64,000 nt of DNA from Acetobacteraceae bacterium (GTDB lineage: Bacteria; Pseudomonadota; Alphaproteobacteria; Acetobacterales; Acetobacteraceae), in contig CP154827.1 in the NCBI GenBank assembly GCA_039613835.1, positions 1,148,501 to 1,212,500 of the forward strand, given 5' to 3'. The notes under the pieces were generated by a model, which saw nothing but the letters and a program-made list of their open reading frames with translations, did no database searches and had not been told where the DNA came from. Both the position numbers and the translations under genes were made by a program. Numbering within the stretch: the stretch's first letter is position 1; every line of letters begins with the position of its first letter. Below are positions 29,095-39,431 of the stretch, piece by piece.

Positions 29095-29895
29095 TCAAGC
29101 GTAAGGGGGCAGATTAAACCCTGCAGGCGATCGGGTAAATATTTCGCAACCGTTATGGTTGACGCCGATCATATGCTCGAATTGTGCAGAGAGAGACCTA
29201 TCACGCGTAACAGCTGTCCAGCCATCTTCGAGTATTTTGACGTCATATCTCCCGATATTTAACATCGGTTCAATTGTGAAAACCATGCCGACATCAAGCG
29301 TCATGCCCGTGCCGAGTATACCATAATGCAGGACATTTGGCGCGTCATGAAAGACACGCCCGATCCCATGCCCGCAAAAATCCCGCACGACGGAAAGCCG
29401 GTGACCCTCCGCGTAACTCTGGATGGCGTGACCTATATCGCCCAAAGGCGCGCCGGGCCGCACGACTTCAATGCCGCGCATCATCGCCTCGTAGGTTTTT
29501 TCAACCAGATTGACGGCTTTCCGTGGCACTTTGCCGACGTAGAACATACGGGACGTGTCGCCATACCAACCATCCAGAATGGAAGTGACATCGATATTGA
29601 CGATGTCACCCTCGACAAGGCGACGATCCCCCGGGATGCCATGGCAGACGACATGATTGATAGAGATACAGCAGGATTTCGGGAATCCACGGTAGTTCAA
29701 GGGCGCCGGAACAGCGTGATGGTCAAGTGTGAACTGATGGATCAGCGCATCAAGATCTGCCGTGAGCGCGCCGGGGACGACGTGGGGCGTGATCATGTCC
29801 AATGTTTCAGCCGCGAGTCGACCCGCTGCGCGCAGACCGGCGAAGTCCTCCTCCGTATATCGCACGATATGCCGGACTGAATCACCTGAAGCCAT
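29095..29895 (-). CDS. map: Methionine aminopeptidase, type I
   Basis: Removes N-terminal Met from new proteins; dinuclear metal enzyme in the cytoplasm. 266 residues starting MASGDSVRHIVRYTEEDFAG. Metal and active-site context is complete: YRGFPKSCCISINHVVCHGI, DIVNIDVTSILDGWYGDTSR (two Asp ligands), CGHGIGRVFHDAPNVLHYG (His ligand), FTIEPMLNIG (Glu ligand) and QFEHMIGV (Glu ligand). No N-terminal zinc-binding extension, so the bacterial short form. The gene ends 19 bases before the ggt start. Upstream are 229 bases of noncoding DNA. The frame is intact. Confidence 0.96.
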   Translation of the reverse strand: MASGDSVRHIVRYTEEDFAGLRAAGRLAAETLDMITPHVVPGALTADLDALIHQFTLDHHAVPAPLNYRGFPKSCCISINHVVCHGIPGDRRLVEGDIVNIDVTSILDGWYGDTSRMFYVGKVPRKAVNLVEKTYEAMMRGIEVVRPGAPLGDIGHAIQSYAEGHRLSVVRDFCGHGIGRVFHDAPNVLHYGILGTGMTLDVGMVFTIEPMLNIGRYDVKILEDGWTAVTRDRSLSAQFEHMIGVNHNGCEIFTRSPAGFNLPPYA

Positions 29896-30124
29896 TTACT
29901 CTCCGCCTCAACTCATAAAAATTAACAATGCGAGACGAAGATCAGTCAATTCCAACCTTTCATCAAGATCGGCGGTAGACTTAGCACGCTGTGACTGGTG
30001 AAGCCAAGGCTAGACAGGCCACAGCCGCTTTTGGCCAAGGCAGCGACATGCGGCGTGTCAGGTGTGGTGATCTTTAAAGAGAGTCGTCCCGGCAGCGAAA
30101 TCGAGCGCGGAACTTTAAACGATC

Positions 30125-31225
30125 TCAGCCCTGATGACGGCTGTGATGACTCTTTGTCTTGCTGATTTTCGCCGCGTGATGCCGCACGGAGCTGGCCGCG
30201 CGGACGAAGACGGGCTTGCGCGCGACCCGCCTTCTCGCGGCGCGATGCGTCACGAGGCGGTAACGACGCGGGCCGGATGGGGCCTCAGCCACTTCAACGG
30301 TCGTGCTACGATAAGTGCCGGCGCGATTTCTCCGCACCCGATGATGACGCGTGGCGGCGCACGCCATCACGATGGGCGCTTCAGAGGCAGCGGGTATCGG
30401 CGCGACCCCTTCCATCTCAAAACCCTTATCCAGCAATGACGTCATGATGCGATTGCGCTGCAGATTGCTGCGCGCCCCCAGCACAACGCCGATAAGCTGC
30501 ACCGCACCGCGCCGCGCTGACGCGACAAGATTATGTCCGGCGAGCGCCGTATATCCGGTTTTGAGACCGTCCGCCCCGACATAACCTTTGAGCATGGGAT
30601 TATGATTAGGGATCACCCGCCCATGGAAAACAAAGCTTTTCGTCGAAAATAACAGGTAATAATCCGGAAAATCATGCATCAACCGTGCGCTGAGCAATGC
30701 GATATCATGGGCTGTCGTCACCTGCTCCGGATCGGGGAGACCGGAAGCATTCTGGAAGGTCGTGTCGCGCATCCCGAGGGCCCGGGCCTCACGCGTCATG
30801 ATATTGGCGAAATAAACCTCATCTCCCCTGCCGAGGAGTTCCCCCAGAGCGGCGGCGGCATCATTGGCCGATTTTGTTACAAGCCCGAGCACGGCTTCCC
30901 GCACCGTCAGGCGCATACCGGGGCGCAGGCCGAGCTTGGATGGCTCCATCGATGCGGCGTGAACGGAAACCGGCACAAGTGTATTGAAGGAGATATGTCC
31001 GGCGTCCAGCGCTTTGAATGTCAGATATAATGTCATCAACTTGGTAAGGGATGCCGGGTAGCGCTGGAGGTTCGGGTCGCTCTCCAGAAGGACGAAACCA
31101 GTTTTTGCGTCGATGATGAAGCTGCTGACATGACCCGCATATTGCGCGCGCGCGAAATTGGGAAGGCAGAACGTCAGCGCGAACGCCAACGCTGAAAGCA
31201 GGCCATTAACTAAACTTCGACGCAA
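30125..31225 (-). CDS. D-alanyl-D-alanine carboxypeptidase (PBP5/6-type)
   Basis: Trims the terminal D-Ala from peptidoglycan stems in the periplasm. TTG start at 31225 is decided by a strong GGGGAGG 5 bases upstream (31231-31237) and by the signal peptide directly after it (LVNGLLSALAFALTF, cut near ARA-QYAG). Active-site motifs: Ser59-x-x-Lys62 in ASLTKLMT, Ser119-Ala-Asn121 and Lys222-Thr-Gly224. After about residue 270 the usual PBP5 C-terminal domain and amphipathic anchor are replaced by a very basic, low-complexity tail rich in Arg and His (RRRVARKPVFVRAASSVRHH). The enzyme may thus be soluble or held by the acidic wall or DNA contacts; that is inference. The frame is intact at 366 residues. 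Confidence 0.9.
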   Translation of the reverse strand: MRRSLVNGLLSALAFALTFCLPNFARAQYAGHVSSFIIDAKTGFVLLESDPNLQRYPASLTKLMTLYLTFKALDAGHISFNTLVPVSVHAASMEPSKLGLRPGMRLTVREAVLGLVTKSANDAAAALGELLGRGDEVYFANIMTREARALGMRDTTFQNASGLPDPEQVTTAHDIALLSARLMHDFPDYYLLFSTKSFVFHGRVIPNHNPMLKGYVGADGLKTGYTALAGHNLVASARRGAVQLIGVVLGARSNLQRNRIMTSLLDKGFEMEGVAPIPAASEAPIVMACAATRHHRVRRNRAGTYRSTTVEVAEAPSGPRRYRLVTHRAARRRVARKPVFVRAASSVRHHAAKISKTKSHHSRHQG

Positions 31226-31543
31226 ACGGGCCTCCCCGACTCAAACGCAAAATTCGCCCATGAATCTATCAGACGCTGATCTTTACGACAATGATTCGCG
31301 CAAGTTTCAACAGATCGCAATAATTTCGTAATATCTTGACGCGTTTATAACGCTAAGATGCGCCGTGGATTAACGTAAACATCATAATTTACGCGGCTGA
31401 ACGCGACTCACTTTAAATATCAAAAAGATACATTATTTTTTTGCGATATCATGATGATGGTATGACGAAAAGGTGGGAATTAAGACTATGATTTTCGCCG
31501 TTAATGCGGTTTATTCATATAGTGAGGAGAGACAGGCAGCCTG
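31226..31543. promoter_or_regulatory. Divergent AT-rich region between dacA-type gene and clpS
   Basis: 318 bases without a gene. The left edge holds the Shine-Dalgarno of the carboxypeptidase gene. The centre is AT-rich (about 31310-31480), with TTGACG at about 31336 and several TATAAC/TAAGAT-like hexamers, none at standard spacing from it. Promoters for both genes must be here. A GAGGAG ribosome site precedes the clpS ATG. I see no operator or riboswitch. Confidence 0.4.
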
Positions 31544-31924
31544 ATGGGACTTGAAGCGCATTTGAATGATGACGTCATCGCGATGCGGCGGGATGCGGTG
31601 TCGCCCGGCTCCGTCATTTCCGCTGCGCGGGAGGATCTCGGTTTTGCCGTGCAGTCACGCACGGCAACGCGGCGACCATCCATGTACAAAGTCCTGCTCC
31701 TTAACGATGATTATACGCCGATGGATTTTGTGGTGCATATTCTGGAAACCTTTTTTAACAAGTCCCAAGATGAGGCAACCAATATTATGCTCACAATCCA
31801 CCGTCAGGGCATCGGCGTGGCAGGTATTTTCACATTTGAAGTCGCTGAAACGAAAGTAACGCAGGTGACGGAACTCGCCCGAAGTCACCAGCATCCCCTC
31901 CAATGCGCAGTGGAGAGAGCCTGA
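31544..31924 (+). CDS. clpS: ClpS adaptor for N-end-rule degradation
   Basis: Delivers proteins with destabilising N-terminal residues to ClpAP. The family core starts at about residue 45 ([20 protein letters not shown]), with the binding pocket residues in LNDDYTPM and [18 protein letters not shown], then [20 protein letters not shown]. Residues 1-44 are a longer, Ala/Arg-rich N-terminal extension (ATG 31544, GGAG upstream); the extension may be flexible and help delivery into ClpA. 126 residues. It sits 163 bases upstream of clpA on the same strand, the usual pairing. Confidence 0.94.
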   Translation: MGLEAHLNDDVIAMRRDAVSPGSVISAAREDLGFAVQSRTATRRPSMYKVLLLNDDYTPMDFVVHILETFFNKSQDEATNIMLTIHRQGIGVAGIFTFEVAETKVTQVTELARSHQHPLQCAVERA

Positions 31925-32087
31925 CAACTTTGAAAATATCGTTAAAAAAATGAAGCCAGCCCGCTGAAAACTTTTTCTTTTTTTCTCGTTTGTTTAGTTA
32001 TGGGTCGCGGGATGCATGTTGGACCGCCCCTTTTTAAAGGACCGAACCCGACCATTCGGACGAGGGGCGCGAGAGGAGCAGTCAATC

Positions 32088-34433
32088 ATGTTATCTCGTA
32101 TTCTTGAGCAGTCGCTGCACCGCGCGCTCACCTTTGCGGCTGAGCGCAAGCATGAATATGCGACGCTTGAGCACCTCCTCCTTGCCTTGACGGAAGATGA
32201 GGACGCGATTGCCGTCCTGTGTGCCTGCGGGATCAATATCGGCAAATTGCGCCAGGATCTGTCAGAATTTCTGGATAAGGACCTCGCCGGTCTCGTCTCG
32301 GAACAAACGAAGGAGCCGAAACCGACAGCGGCCTTCCAACGCGTCATCCAGCGTGCGGCCATCCATGTGCAGTCTACCGGTCGTGAGGAAGTCACCGGTG
32401 CCAATGTGCTCGTCGCGCTTTTTGCCGAGCGGGAGAGCCACGCTATTTATTTCCTCCAGATGCAAGATATGACGCGTCTCGACGCTGTCAATTTTCTGTC
32501 TCATGGCATCGCGAAAACACCGGCCCGTGCCGCGCGCACGGAGGATGCCGCTCCGATTTACGAGAATTCCGAAGCGGAGAAGGAAGAAAAAGCCGCTCGG
32601 TCGGGTAAGAGTGCTGAAGCCCTCAATACTTATTGTATGAACCTCAATGAACGCGCACGCGCGGGCAAAATCGACCCCTTGATAGGACGAGAACGTGAGG
32701 TCGACCGAACGATACAGATCTTATGTCGTCGCACGAAGAACAACCCCCTCCTCGTGGGTGATCCGGGCGTGGGCAAGACAGCCATTGCGGAGGGTCTAGC
32801 CAAGCGGATCGCGGAGCGCTCCGTGCCGGATGTCTTGAATAAGAGCACGATCTACGCATTGGATATGGGCGCCCTCCTGGCCGGAACGCGCTATCGTGGT
32901 GACTTTGAGGAACGACTCAAAGCCGTGATGACGGAACTGGCGCAGGATGAAAAGGTGATCCTCTTTATTGATGAGATCCACACGGTGATCGGTGCGGGAT
33001 CAACCTCCGGCAGCGCCATGGACGCATCGAACCTTCTGAAACCGGCTTTGGTGGCGGGCAGTTTGCGTTGCATCGGGTCCACAACTTTCAAGGAATACCG
33101 CCAGTTTCTTGAAAAAGACCACGCTTTCAGTCGTCGCTTCCAAAAAATTGACGTGATGGAACCGAATATCGACGACACAATCAAGATATTACGAGGCCTG
33201 AAGCCACAATATGAGGACCATCACAAGGTCAAATATCTGGATGAGGCGATCCGCGCCGCGGTCGAATTATCCGCGCGCTACATCAATGACCGCAAACTAC
33301 CCGATAAGGCGATTGACGTCATCGATGAGGCTGGTGCCTCCCGTATGTTATTGCCCGAGAATAAGCGTCGCAAAAATGTGACGCTCCGCGATATTGAGGA
33401 CACGGTGGCTAAAATCGCGCGCATCCCGGCCAAGGCAGTTTCAGCGGATGATAAAGCGACATTGCGCACGCTCAGCCGTGACCTCAAAAGCATGGTCTAC
33501 GCGCAGGACGACGCGATTGACGCCCTGGCCTCCGCCATCAAACTCGCCCGTGCCGGATTGCGCGATCATGGCAAGCCGATCGGTAATTACCTGTTCTCCG
33601 GCCCGACAGGCGTCGGTAAAACCGAAGTGGCACGTCAGCTCGCTTCTTTCCTCGGGATCAAGCTCCTGCGTTTCGACATGTCGGAATATATGGAGCGCCA
33701 TTCTGTTTCCCGCCTGATCGGGGCCCCGCCCGGCTATGTCGGTTTCGACCAGGGCGGCCTGCTGACCGACAGCGTCAATCAATATCCGCATTGCGTCCTC
33801 CTGCTTGACGAAATTGAAAAAGCCCATCCGGACCTTTTCAATATCCTTCTCCAGGTCATGGATCACGGCACATTGACTGACCATTCAGGCAAGCTCGTGG
33901 ATTTCCGCAATGTCATATTGATCATGACAACAAATGCCGGTGCAGCGGATTTGAGTAAGGAAGCGATCGGGTTTGGACGGGTGGAGCGTACCGGCGATGA
34001 TGAGGAGGTGATTAAACGCCTCTTCTCCCCGGAATTCCGTAATCGCCTGGATGCGGTCATTGCCTTCCAGCCGCTCTCAACCGATGCGGTTGCGCGGGTG
34101 GTTGATAAATTTGTCTTCCAGCTTGAGGCGCAACTTGCGGATCGGGACGTCACGATTGAGTTCAGCCCGGCCGCACGTGACTGGCTCGCGCAACGCGGTT
34201 ATGACCGGCTTTATGGTGCCCGCCCGCTGGCACGCCTGATTCAGGATCAGATCAAAAAACGCCTCGCTGAGGAGCTTCTGTTCGGCAAACTTAATCGCGG
34301 TGGACTTGTCAGCATCCATCTCAAAAATGACGCGCTCGCCTTCGAGTTCTCGTCGGAAAAACCGGACGAAGCCCGCCCTCCGGAGAAGAACCCGCCCCCA
34401 TCCCGTTGCCGACGCGAGCGGGCGGGCGCCTGA
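32088..34433 (+). CDS. clpA: ATP-dependent Clp protease ATP-binding subunit ClpA
   Basis: Unfoldase of the ClpAP protease. The start is ATG 32088 (MLSRILEQSLHRALTFAAER) with GAGAGGAGC upstream; an open extension to 32016 does not fit the family. Layout of the 781 residues: N-terminal ClpS-binding repeat domain (to about 145), AAA+ module 1 with GDPGVGKTA and DEIHTVIGAG, AAA+ module 2 with GPTGVGKTE and LLDEIEKAHPD. The IGL-type ClpP-docking loop is probably GFGRVERT-adjacent (KEAIGFG). No ClpB-type middle coiled coil, so ClpA and not ClpB. Intact. Regulated with clpS; the intergenic gap of 163 bases may hold a separate start site. Confidence 0.96.
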   Translation: MLSRILEQSLHRALTFAAERKHEYATLEHLLLALTEDEDAIAVLCACGINIGKLRQDLSEFLDKDLAGLVSEQTKEPKPTAAFQRVIQRAAIHVQSTGREEVTGANVLVALFAERESHAIYFLQMQDMTRLDAVNFLSHGIAKTPARAARTEDAAPIYENSEAEKEEKAARSGKSAEALNTYCMNLNERARAGKIDPLIGREREVDRTIQILCRRTKNNPLLVGDPGVGKTAIAEGLAKRIAERSVPDVLNKSTIYALDMGALLAGTRYRGDFEERLKAVMTELAQDEKVILFIDEIHTVIGAGSTSGSAMDASNLLKPALVAGSLRCIGSTTFKEYRQFLEKDHAFSRRFQKIDVMEPNIDDTIKILRGLKPQYEDHHKVKYLDEAIRAAVELSARYINDRKLPDKAIDVIDEAGASRMLLPENKRRKNVTLRDIEDTVAKIARIPAKAVSADDKATLRTLSRDLKSMVYAQDDAIDALASAIKLARAGLRDHGKPIGNYLFSGPTGVGKTEVARQLASFLGIKLLRFDMSEYMERHSVSRLIGAPPGYVGFDQGGLLTDSVNQYPHCVLLLDEIEKAHPDLFNILLQVMDHGTLTDHSGKLVDFRNVILIMTTNAGAADLSKEAIGFGRVERTGDDEEVIKRLFSPEFRNRLDAVIAFQPLSTDAVARVVDKFVFQLEAQLADRDVTIEFSPAARDWLAQRGYDRLYGARPLARLIQDQIKKRLAEELLFGKLNRGGLVSIHLKNDALAFEFSSEKPDEARPPEKNPPPSRCRRERAGA

Positions 34434-34452
34434 CGACGTCACAGTCAAAGCC

Positions 34453-34474
34453 AAAAAAGCGGGACAACCCGTTT
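34453..34474 (+). terminator. Possible clpA terminator
   Basis: Short hairpin (AAGCGGG / CCCGTTT around ACAA) flanked by A and T runs, 20 bases past the clpA stop. The stem is weak. Confidence 0.35.
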
Positions 34475-34668
34475 CACCCTTTATTAATAAATACCAAGTG
34501 CTCATTTTGTCAAGATAAGTATCAAAAAATAATCCGGCACTAAAAACAGAATCCCCTCCCTCTTTTACCTCCAAAAATGCTATAGTGCCTCTTGCACCCT
34601 GGCGGCGCAAGCCGAAACCCGTCTGATAGGCTCACGTTGAGTTTGAAGCAATTATTTCGGAGGCACCC

Positions 34669-36558
34669 ATGAAAAACGACAATTACAAACGAGAACAAAA
34701 AAATTGGTGATGTAAAGGTCGAGATCGGTCCTCAAGGACAGACGCATTACCTGGGTAACGGTAGCCAACCCGGGATGACGACTAAGCAGAGCACGCCTGT
34801 TGCGGATGATCAGAATACCCTCAAAGCCGGTCAGCGCGGCCCTGCCTTGATGCAGGACTTTCATTTCCGGGAAAAAATCTTCCATTTTGACCATGAGCGT
34901 ATCCCGGAGCGTATCGTGCATGCGCGCGGATATGGAGCCCATGGGTATTTTGAGCTGGACACACCCTTAACGGATTACACGACGGCCAAAGTCCTGACCC
35001 GTAAGGGGCAACGCACGCCGGTCTTCGTCCGTTTTTCAACAGTGGCGCGCGAAAGGCTCCTTTGATCTGGCGCGTGACGTGCGTGGTTTTGCTGTCAAAT
35101 TTTACACGGAGGAAGGCAATTGGGACATTGTCGGGAATAATATCCCGGTCTTCTTCATTCAGGATGCGATCCGCTTTTCGGACCTTATGCATTCCGTTAA
35201 GGAAGAGCCGGATCGCAGCTTTCCGCAGGCGCAATCCGCCCATGATAATTTCTGGGATTTCGCGTCTTTATCGCCTGAAACCGTGCACATGCTGATGTGG
35301 ATCATGTCCGACCGGGCCATACCGCGCTCCTTCCGATTTATGGAGGGTTTCGGCGTCCATAGTTTCCGCCTCGTCGATGCGGATGGCAAATCCACTTACG
35401 TCAAATTTCACTGGAAACCAAAGTTTGGTCTTCAATCCGTCGTCTGGAATGAAGCCGTCAAGATCAATGGCGCGGACCCGGATTATCACCGGCGCGATCT
35501 GTGGGAAGCCATTACTTCCGGAAACTTCCCCGAATGGGAACTGGGCGTCCAGCTTTTTGACGATGATTTCGCGGATAAATTTGATTTTGACATCCTTGAT
35601 GCGACCAAACTGATCCCTGAGGAACTGGTCCCCGTCAAAATCATCAGGCGCATTGTGCTTGACCGGGTCGTTGATAATTTCTTCGCGGAGACGGAGCAGG
35701 TCGCTTTCATGACGCATAATGCCGTGCCCGGCATCAGCTTCACGGATGACCCGCTCCTGCAAGGGCGTAACTTCTCCTATCTCGATACGCAGGTCAAACG
35801 TCTCGGAAGCACGAATTTCACGCATCTGCCCATTAACGCGCCCAAATGCCCCTTCCATACTTTGCAGCAGGACGGCCATATGGCGGTGCAAAACCCCAAG
35901 GGGCGCGTCAATTATGAGCCTAATTCCTGGGAAGAAGGGCCGGTTGAAAACCGGGATCGCGGTTACAAGCATTATCTCTCCGTCGTGGAAGACGTCAAAA
36001 CCTTTGAGCGTGGTGAGCGCTTTGCCGATCACTATAGTCAGGCGCGACAGTTTTATGTCAGCCAGACCGCGACGGAACAGACCCACATCAAGGATGCGTT
36101 CGTTTTCGAACTGAGTAAGGTCGAACGTGAAGATATTCGCGCGCGGGTCGTGTCACAACTCATCAATGTCGATAAGACTCTCGCCGAAAATGTCGCCAAA
36201 GGTATAGGCCTGGAAACCCTGCCAGACGCCGCCCCGCCGGCGCGCACGCCAAAGATGGATCTCCCGGCTTCGGACAAATTGAGCATTCTCAAAAACGGCC
36301 CCACCTCCTTTAAAGGGCGCAGATCAGCTTCTCAATGAAGCGACAGTGCGTGACTTCGTTGCGGATGCCTGGGCACATGCGAAATTCATCGGATATTGCC
36401 ATAATTGCGTCCCTTTACTGCGTAAGGGCGGGATTACGGAAAATGATGAGGATGAGGGGCTGATCCATCTCGAATCCGCTGGCGACATGCAGCAATTTAT
36501 CGAGAAATGCCGCGCCCTTCGCTTCTGGTCGCGTGAGGTGAAAACACACACTATTTAA
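34669..36558 (+). pseudogene. katE: Large-subunit haem catalase (KatE/HPII type), frameshifted and deleted
   Basis: ATG 34669 after GGAGG gives [11 protein letters not shown], then a 7-A run (34697-34703) throws the frame. The next frame carries [20 protein letters not shown] and the catalase core [40 protein letters not shown] second break near 35045 (two bases short of the expected VAG-AKGS) is followed by [51 protein letters not shown] and [16 protein letters not shown], ending [17 protein letters not shown] enzymes then have a flavodoxin-like domain of about 150 residues. Here only its last part ([20 protein letters not shown] ... FWSREVKTH) remains, in another frame, so about 230 bases are missing. 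Inactive as sequenced, or at best a fragment. Confidence 0.88.
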
Positions 36559-36581
36559 AGGCGAGCATCACAATTAAAAAG

Positions 36582-36610
36582 AGCCATACACGCGATGCGT
36601 GTGCGGCTTT
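36582..36610 (+). terminator. Rho-independent terminator after the catalase gene
   Basis: Stem AGCC-x-ACACGC / GCGTGT-x-GGCT with a 3-base loop, preceded by five A and followed by TTTATT, 23 bases past the catalase stop. Confidence 0.75.
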
Positions 36611-36753
36611 ATTGTATCAATTCTGAGGTCATCGCGCTAAGATACAGATAGAGAAAAATATCGAGGCCAACATCTAAAAAAAATGAAAATTTTTTTCCTC
36701 TTCACCTTGGAGAAATTATTAACTTTAATAAATATTAATTTATTAATTCATCC

Positions 36754-37978
36754 ATGACAGAGATAACGACAGAATTCGCTAATGACGGTTATTTCGTCAG
36801 GAGCTTCATTCCGGCACAGACTACTGACGTTATTGTCGTCAGTTTCACCGGCGTGAGGGCGAATGAGCGTTATGATGGTACGTTTTTCGGTCAGCAGGTC
36901 GCCAAAGCGCTCAATATCCCTTTTATCGGTATCGTCGCACAGTCTGAAAGCTGGTATCTCGAAAACGGTATCAACGAGGCGATCGCCGAAGTTCGGAGAT
37001 TGATCCACCAATCCGAGCATCGTCTCCGCATCATGTCAAAATCGTTGGATATGGCGTTTCGATGGGTGGTTACGCCGCCATAAAATATGCGCGCGCTTTC
37101 GAGTTCGACGCTGTCATCGCCCTCGCACCGATATACAGTATCGATTTTGAAGAAACTGGCAGGCATAATTTCTGTTCAGGCTTTTATCAGCCTTACATGA
37201 AGGGAATGGCGCCCAAAAATGACGAAGTCACGGCGCCTTGTTACATCCTTTATGACCCGCATAACATTGAAGATAAGATCGAGGCGGAGGTTATCTGCGA
37301 CAATATCCACAATGCGAGATGCATGGCCGTGCCTTATGCAACCCATATGGTTGACTTCTCCCTCAAAGCGTCACGCAACTGCGCGGCAATGTTGGAGACC
37401 GTCCTCGCGAATGGCAACCTGACCCCGCTCATCCGCAAGATCCACAGCCGAAGCGCTCAGAACATCCTTCATATGTTGGTTGCCTGCCATGGAAAAAGCC
37501 CACCCTTCTCATCGAGGCTTTAAATAGTCGTCGCGCTTATGAAACCGGCGCCCGTGAGCGATTTCTCACTTTTTACAAGGAGCCAGGGCGAGCAGCGGTA
37601 AGGTTGGTTGATCTCGGCCACGTTGAAAAGGCTGTCACCTTGCTCAGAATGCTGCGCACGCCGGATATCGCGGTGCCGATATTTTCAAAGCTTCTCACCT
37701 GGACCGGCGAATTTTTAACTTATGACCCTGTCGAAAAGCTTTTTCATCAGACGGATCGGCACCGTGTGCGCCGCGGGGAGCTCATCGTAGTCATGAATGG
37801 AGCGCTCTACTCCCTGTCAGCCACCGGATTGACGCGCATTCCCTTCACCCTTCAGGCCATCGCGAAGCGATTTACACTTTTGTCTCCGGACAAAAAGTTT
37901 TTATCAACATTGGAAGATGGTCGGACGGCTTATGTTGAAGTGCCTGTCCATTGGGAAATTTTCACGCCCTTCAATTGA
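36754..37978 (+). pseudogene. Alpha/beta-hydrolase-like protein of polysaccharide loci, two frameshifts
   Basis: ATG 36754 begins MTEITTEFANDGYFVRSFIP, then DVIVVSFTGVRANERYDGTF and IPFIGIVAQSESWYLENGIN. The frame shifts at the AAAA at 37038-37041 to KIVGYGVSMGGYAAIKYARA, with the GYGVSMGG nucleophile elbow of alpha/beta hydrolases. It continues through DAVIALAPIYSID and YPHN-like DPHNIEDK to the AAAAA at 37493-37497, and resumes as PTLLIEALNSRRAYETGARE, then VEKAVTLLRMLRTPD and TRIPFTLQAIAKRFTLL. One extra A at each run restores a single frame of about 408 codons. The N-terminal part recalls Asp2-like or capsule-locus hydrolases; the true function is unknown. Upstream DNA (36620-36753) is very AT-rich. 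Confidence 0.65.
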
Positions 37979-38624
37979 GTTCTTCGTCATTCCGAACGGA
38001 GCACCGAACTGAACCTTTTTGACTTTGACCCCGACCCGACCGGTCAATTCGCTTCCTGGAGCGTTTAAAAGCATCGGCACGCGTGACAGCATTATTCATG
38101 CGCTCTCCCGTATCACGTTTCGCAAAAGCCGTCGTGACGTGTGAACATTCATAGTGATCATCACGTTATCGTGTCGCGGCTCTTCCGCGCTCCAGTCAAT
38201 ATTGCACCTCACGATTGTGGCAGGCAACAATCGGCAAGGCGCATCGCCTTTTTGACGGAAGTGCTGGGGCTGACGATGCATCCATCAAGCGTGCCGACAT
38301 CGCTGAGGTGGAGGATGAGGGAGTGAAGATTTGACAATATTCATTTTTACCTGACTTTTACGCCTGCTCTTTCTCGCAAGCCTCGCCTCTGGGTAGGGGC
38401 CATGTTCAGGACCGGTCAATGGCTTGTCCTGCGGGAATATCCATCAGCTTTGGAGGTTATTCTCATCACCAGTTGCTCCCTGCTCAATATCATCGGCTGC
38501 TTATGCGTGGGCAAACTTATGTTTGGGCATTGGTGACGCGCGCGGGCCATCGCGAACAAGGCAGAATTTGCCGAACAGGCCGCTTTACGCATGAACAATG
38601 CTGTCATGATACCCGAACCGGGCG
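37979..38624. other. Gene-poor gap upstream of tRNA-Thr terminator
   Basis: About 650 bases with no supported gene. Short frames on both strands (38141-38326 plus, 38416-38607 minus) have no recognisable features or ribosome sites. It may be decayed DNA following the broken hydrolase gene. Confidence 0.5.
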
Positions 38625-38625
38625 A

Positions 38626-38651
38626 AAAAAACCCGGAAAGCCGGGTTTTTT
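38626..38651 (-). terminator. Terminator of tRNA-Thr
   Basis: Perfect stem AAAAAACCCGG / CCGGGTTTTTT with a 4-base loop. On the minus strand it lies just after the tRNA 3' end and ends in a T run; the symmetry allows function on both strands. Confidence 0.9.
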
Positions 38652-38653
38652 AA

Positions 38654-38728
<75 letters not shown>

Positions 38729-38795
38729 CTGCCGCAGCTAACTAGCTTTTAAACGGGGATTCCGCAAGCCCTCGCCACGACGTACAAGGCGATTT

Positions 38796-39209
38796 TCAGT
38801 CATCGCGACGCACTTTCTCCATACGCTCATGACGTTCCTGCGCTTCAATGGAAAGAGTCGCGATCGGGCGCGCCTGTAGGCGTCTGAGGCCGATCGGTTC
38901 TCCTGTCTCCTCACAAAACCCATAAGTCCCGTTTTCAATACGTTGCAGGGCGAGATCGATTTTGACAATCAGCTTACGCGCGCGGTCACGGGTCCGTAAT
39001 TCCAGCGCCCGATCTGTCTCGACGCTGGCGCGATCAGAAATATCCGGTTCCAAAATGCCGCCTTCCGACAGGCTGGCGAGGGTGAGGTTGGCTTCTTTCA
39101 ACAGGTCCATGCGCCAACGAATCAATTTCTCCCGAAAAAATGAGACCTGCTGCGGGTTCATGAACTCTTCGTCTTCCGAAGGTTGGTAATCAGGCGGCAG
39201 CGTAATCAT
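38796..39209 (-). CDS. dksA: RNA polymerase-binding protein DksA
   Basis: Binds the secondary channel of RNA polymerase and, with ppGpp, resets promoter choice in the stringent response. The start is ATG 39209 (MITLPPDYQPSEDEEFMNPQ), 137 residues; a TTG two codons upstream is also in frame. The coiled coil spans about 25-95 with the tip at DISDRASVETDRA. The C-terminal globular part (GTYGFCEETGEPIGLRRLQA, RPIATLSIEAQERHER) keeps only one of the four zinc Cys of the E. coli protein. This cysteine-poor form is common in Alphaproteobacteria and is not damage. It is followed by tRNA-Thr on the same strand. Intact. Confidence 0.94.
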   Translation of the reverse strand: MITLPPDYQPSEDEEFMNPQQVSFFREKLIRWRMDLLKEANLTLASLSEGGILEPDISDRASVETDRALELRTRDRARKLIVKIDLALQRIENGTYGFCEETGEPIGLRRLQARPIATLSIEAQERHERMEKVRRDD

Positions 39210-39431
39210 TGGCAAATGTTCCCGTGAAGACGACCAGATTCTCTCATAACAGGCTCTCCTCTTCCTGACGTTTCATGCCTGAACGATTGTCGGGAGCTGC
39301 CGTTGCGACCGGTTTATAAGTCCCCTCCCGGCAAACGCCAAGCCCTTCCACGGGAAAAGCCGGTTTTTTGAGGCCAAGCTTGAAGTTCGGAGAGTTCAAG
39401 CCGGGTTGAAATTTTCGTGAGCCGGGTCAGA

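Noticed and set aside
29946..30124. Minus-strand open frame downstream of the carboxypeptidase gene (ends ...LMKGWN)
   Set aside because: About 59 codons without a start codon or a match I recognise; not enough to call a gene.
36346..36558. Separate small gene after the catalase
   Set aside because: It matches the last part of the HPII-type catalase C-terminal domain and is a remnant of the same gene.
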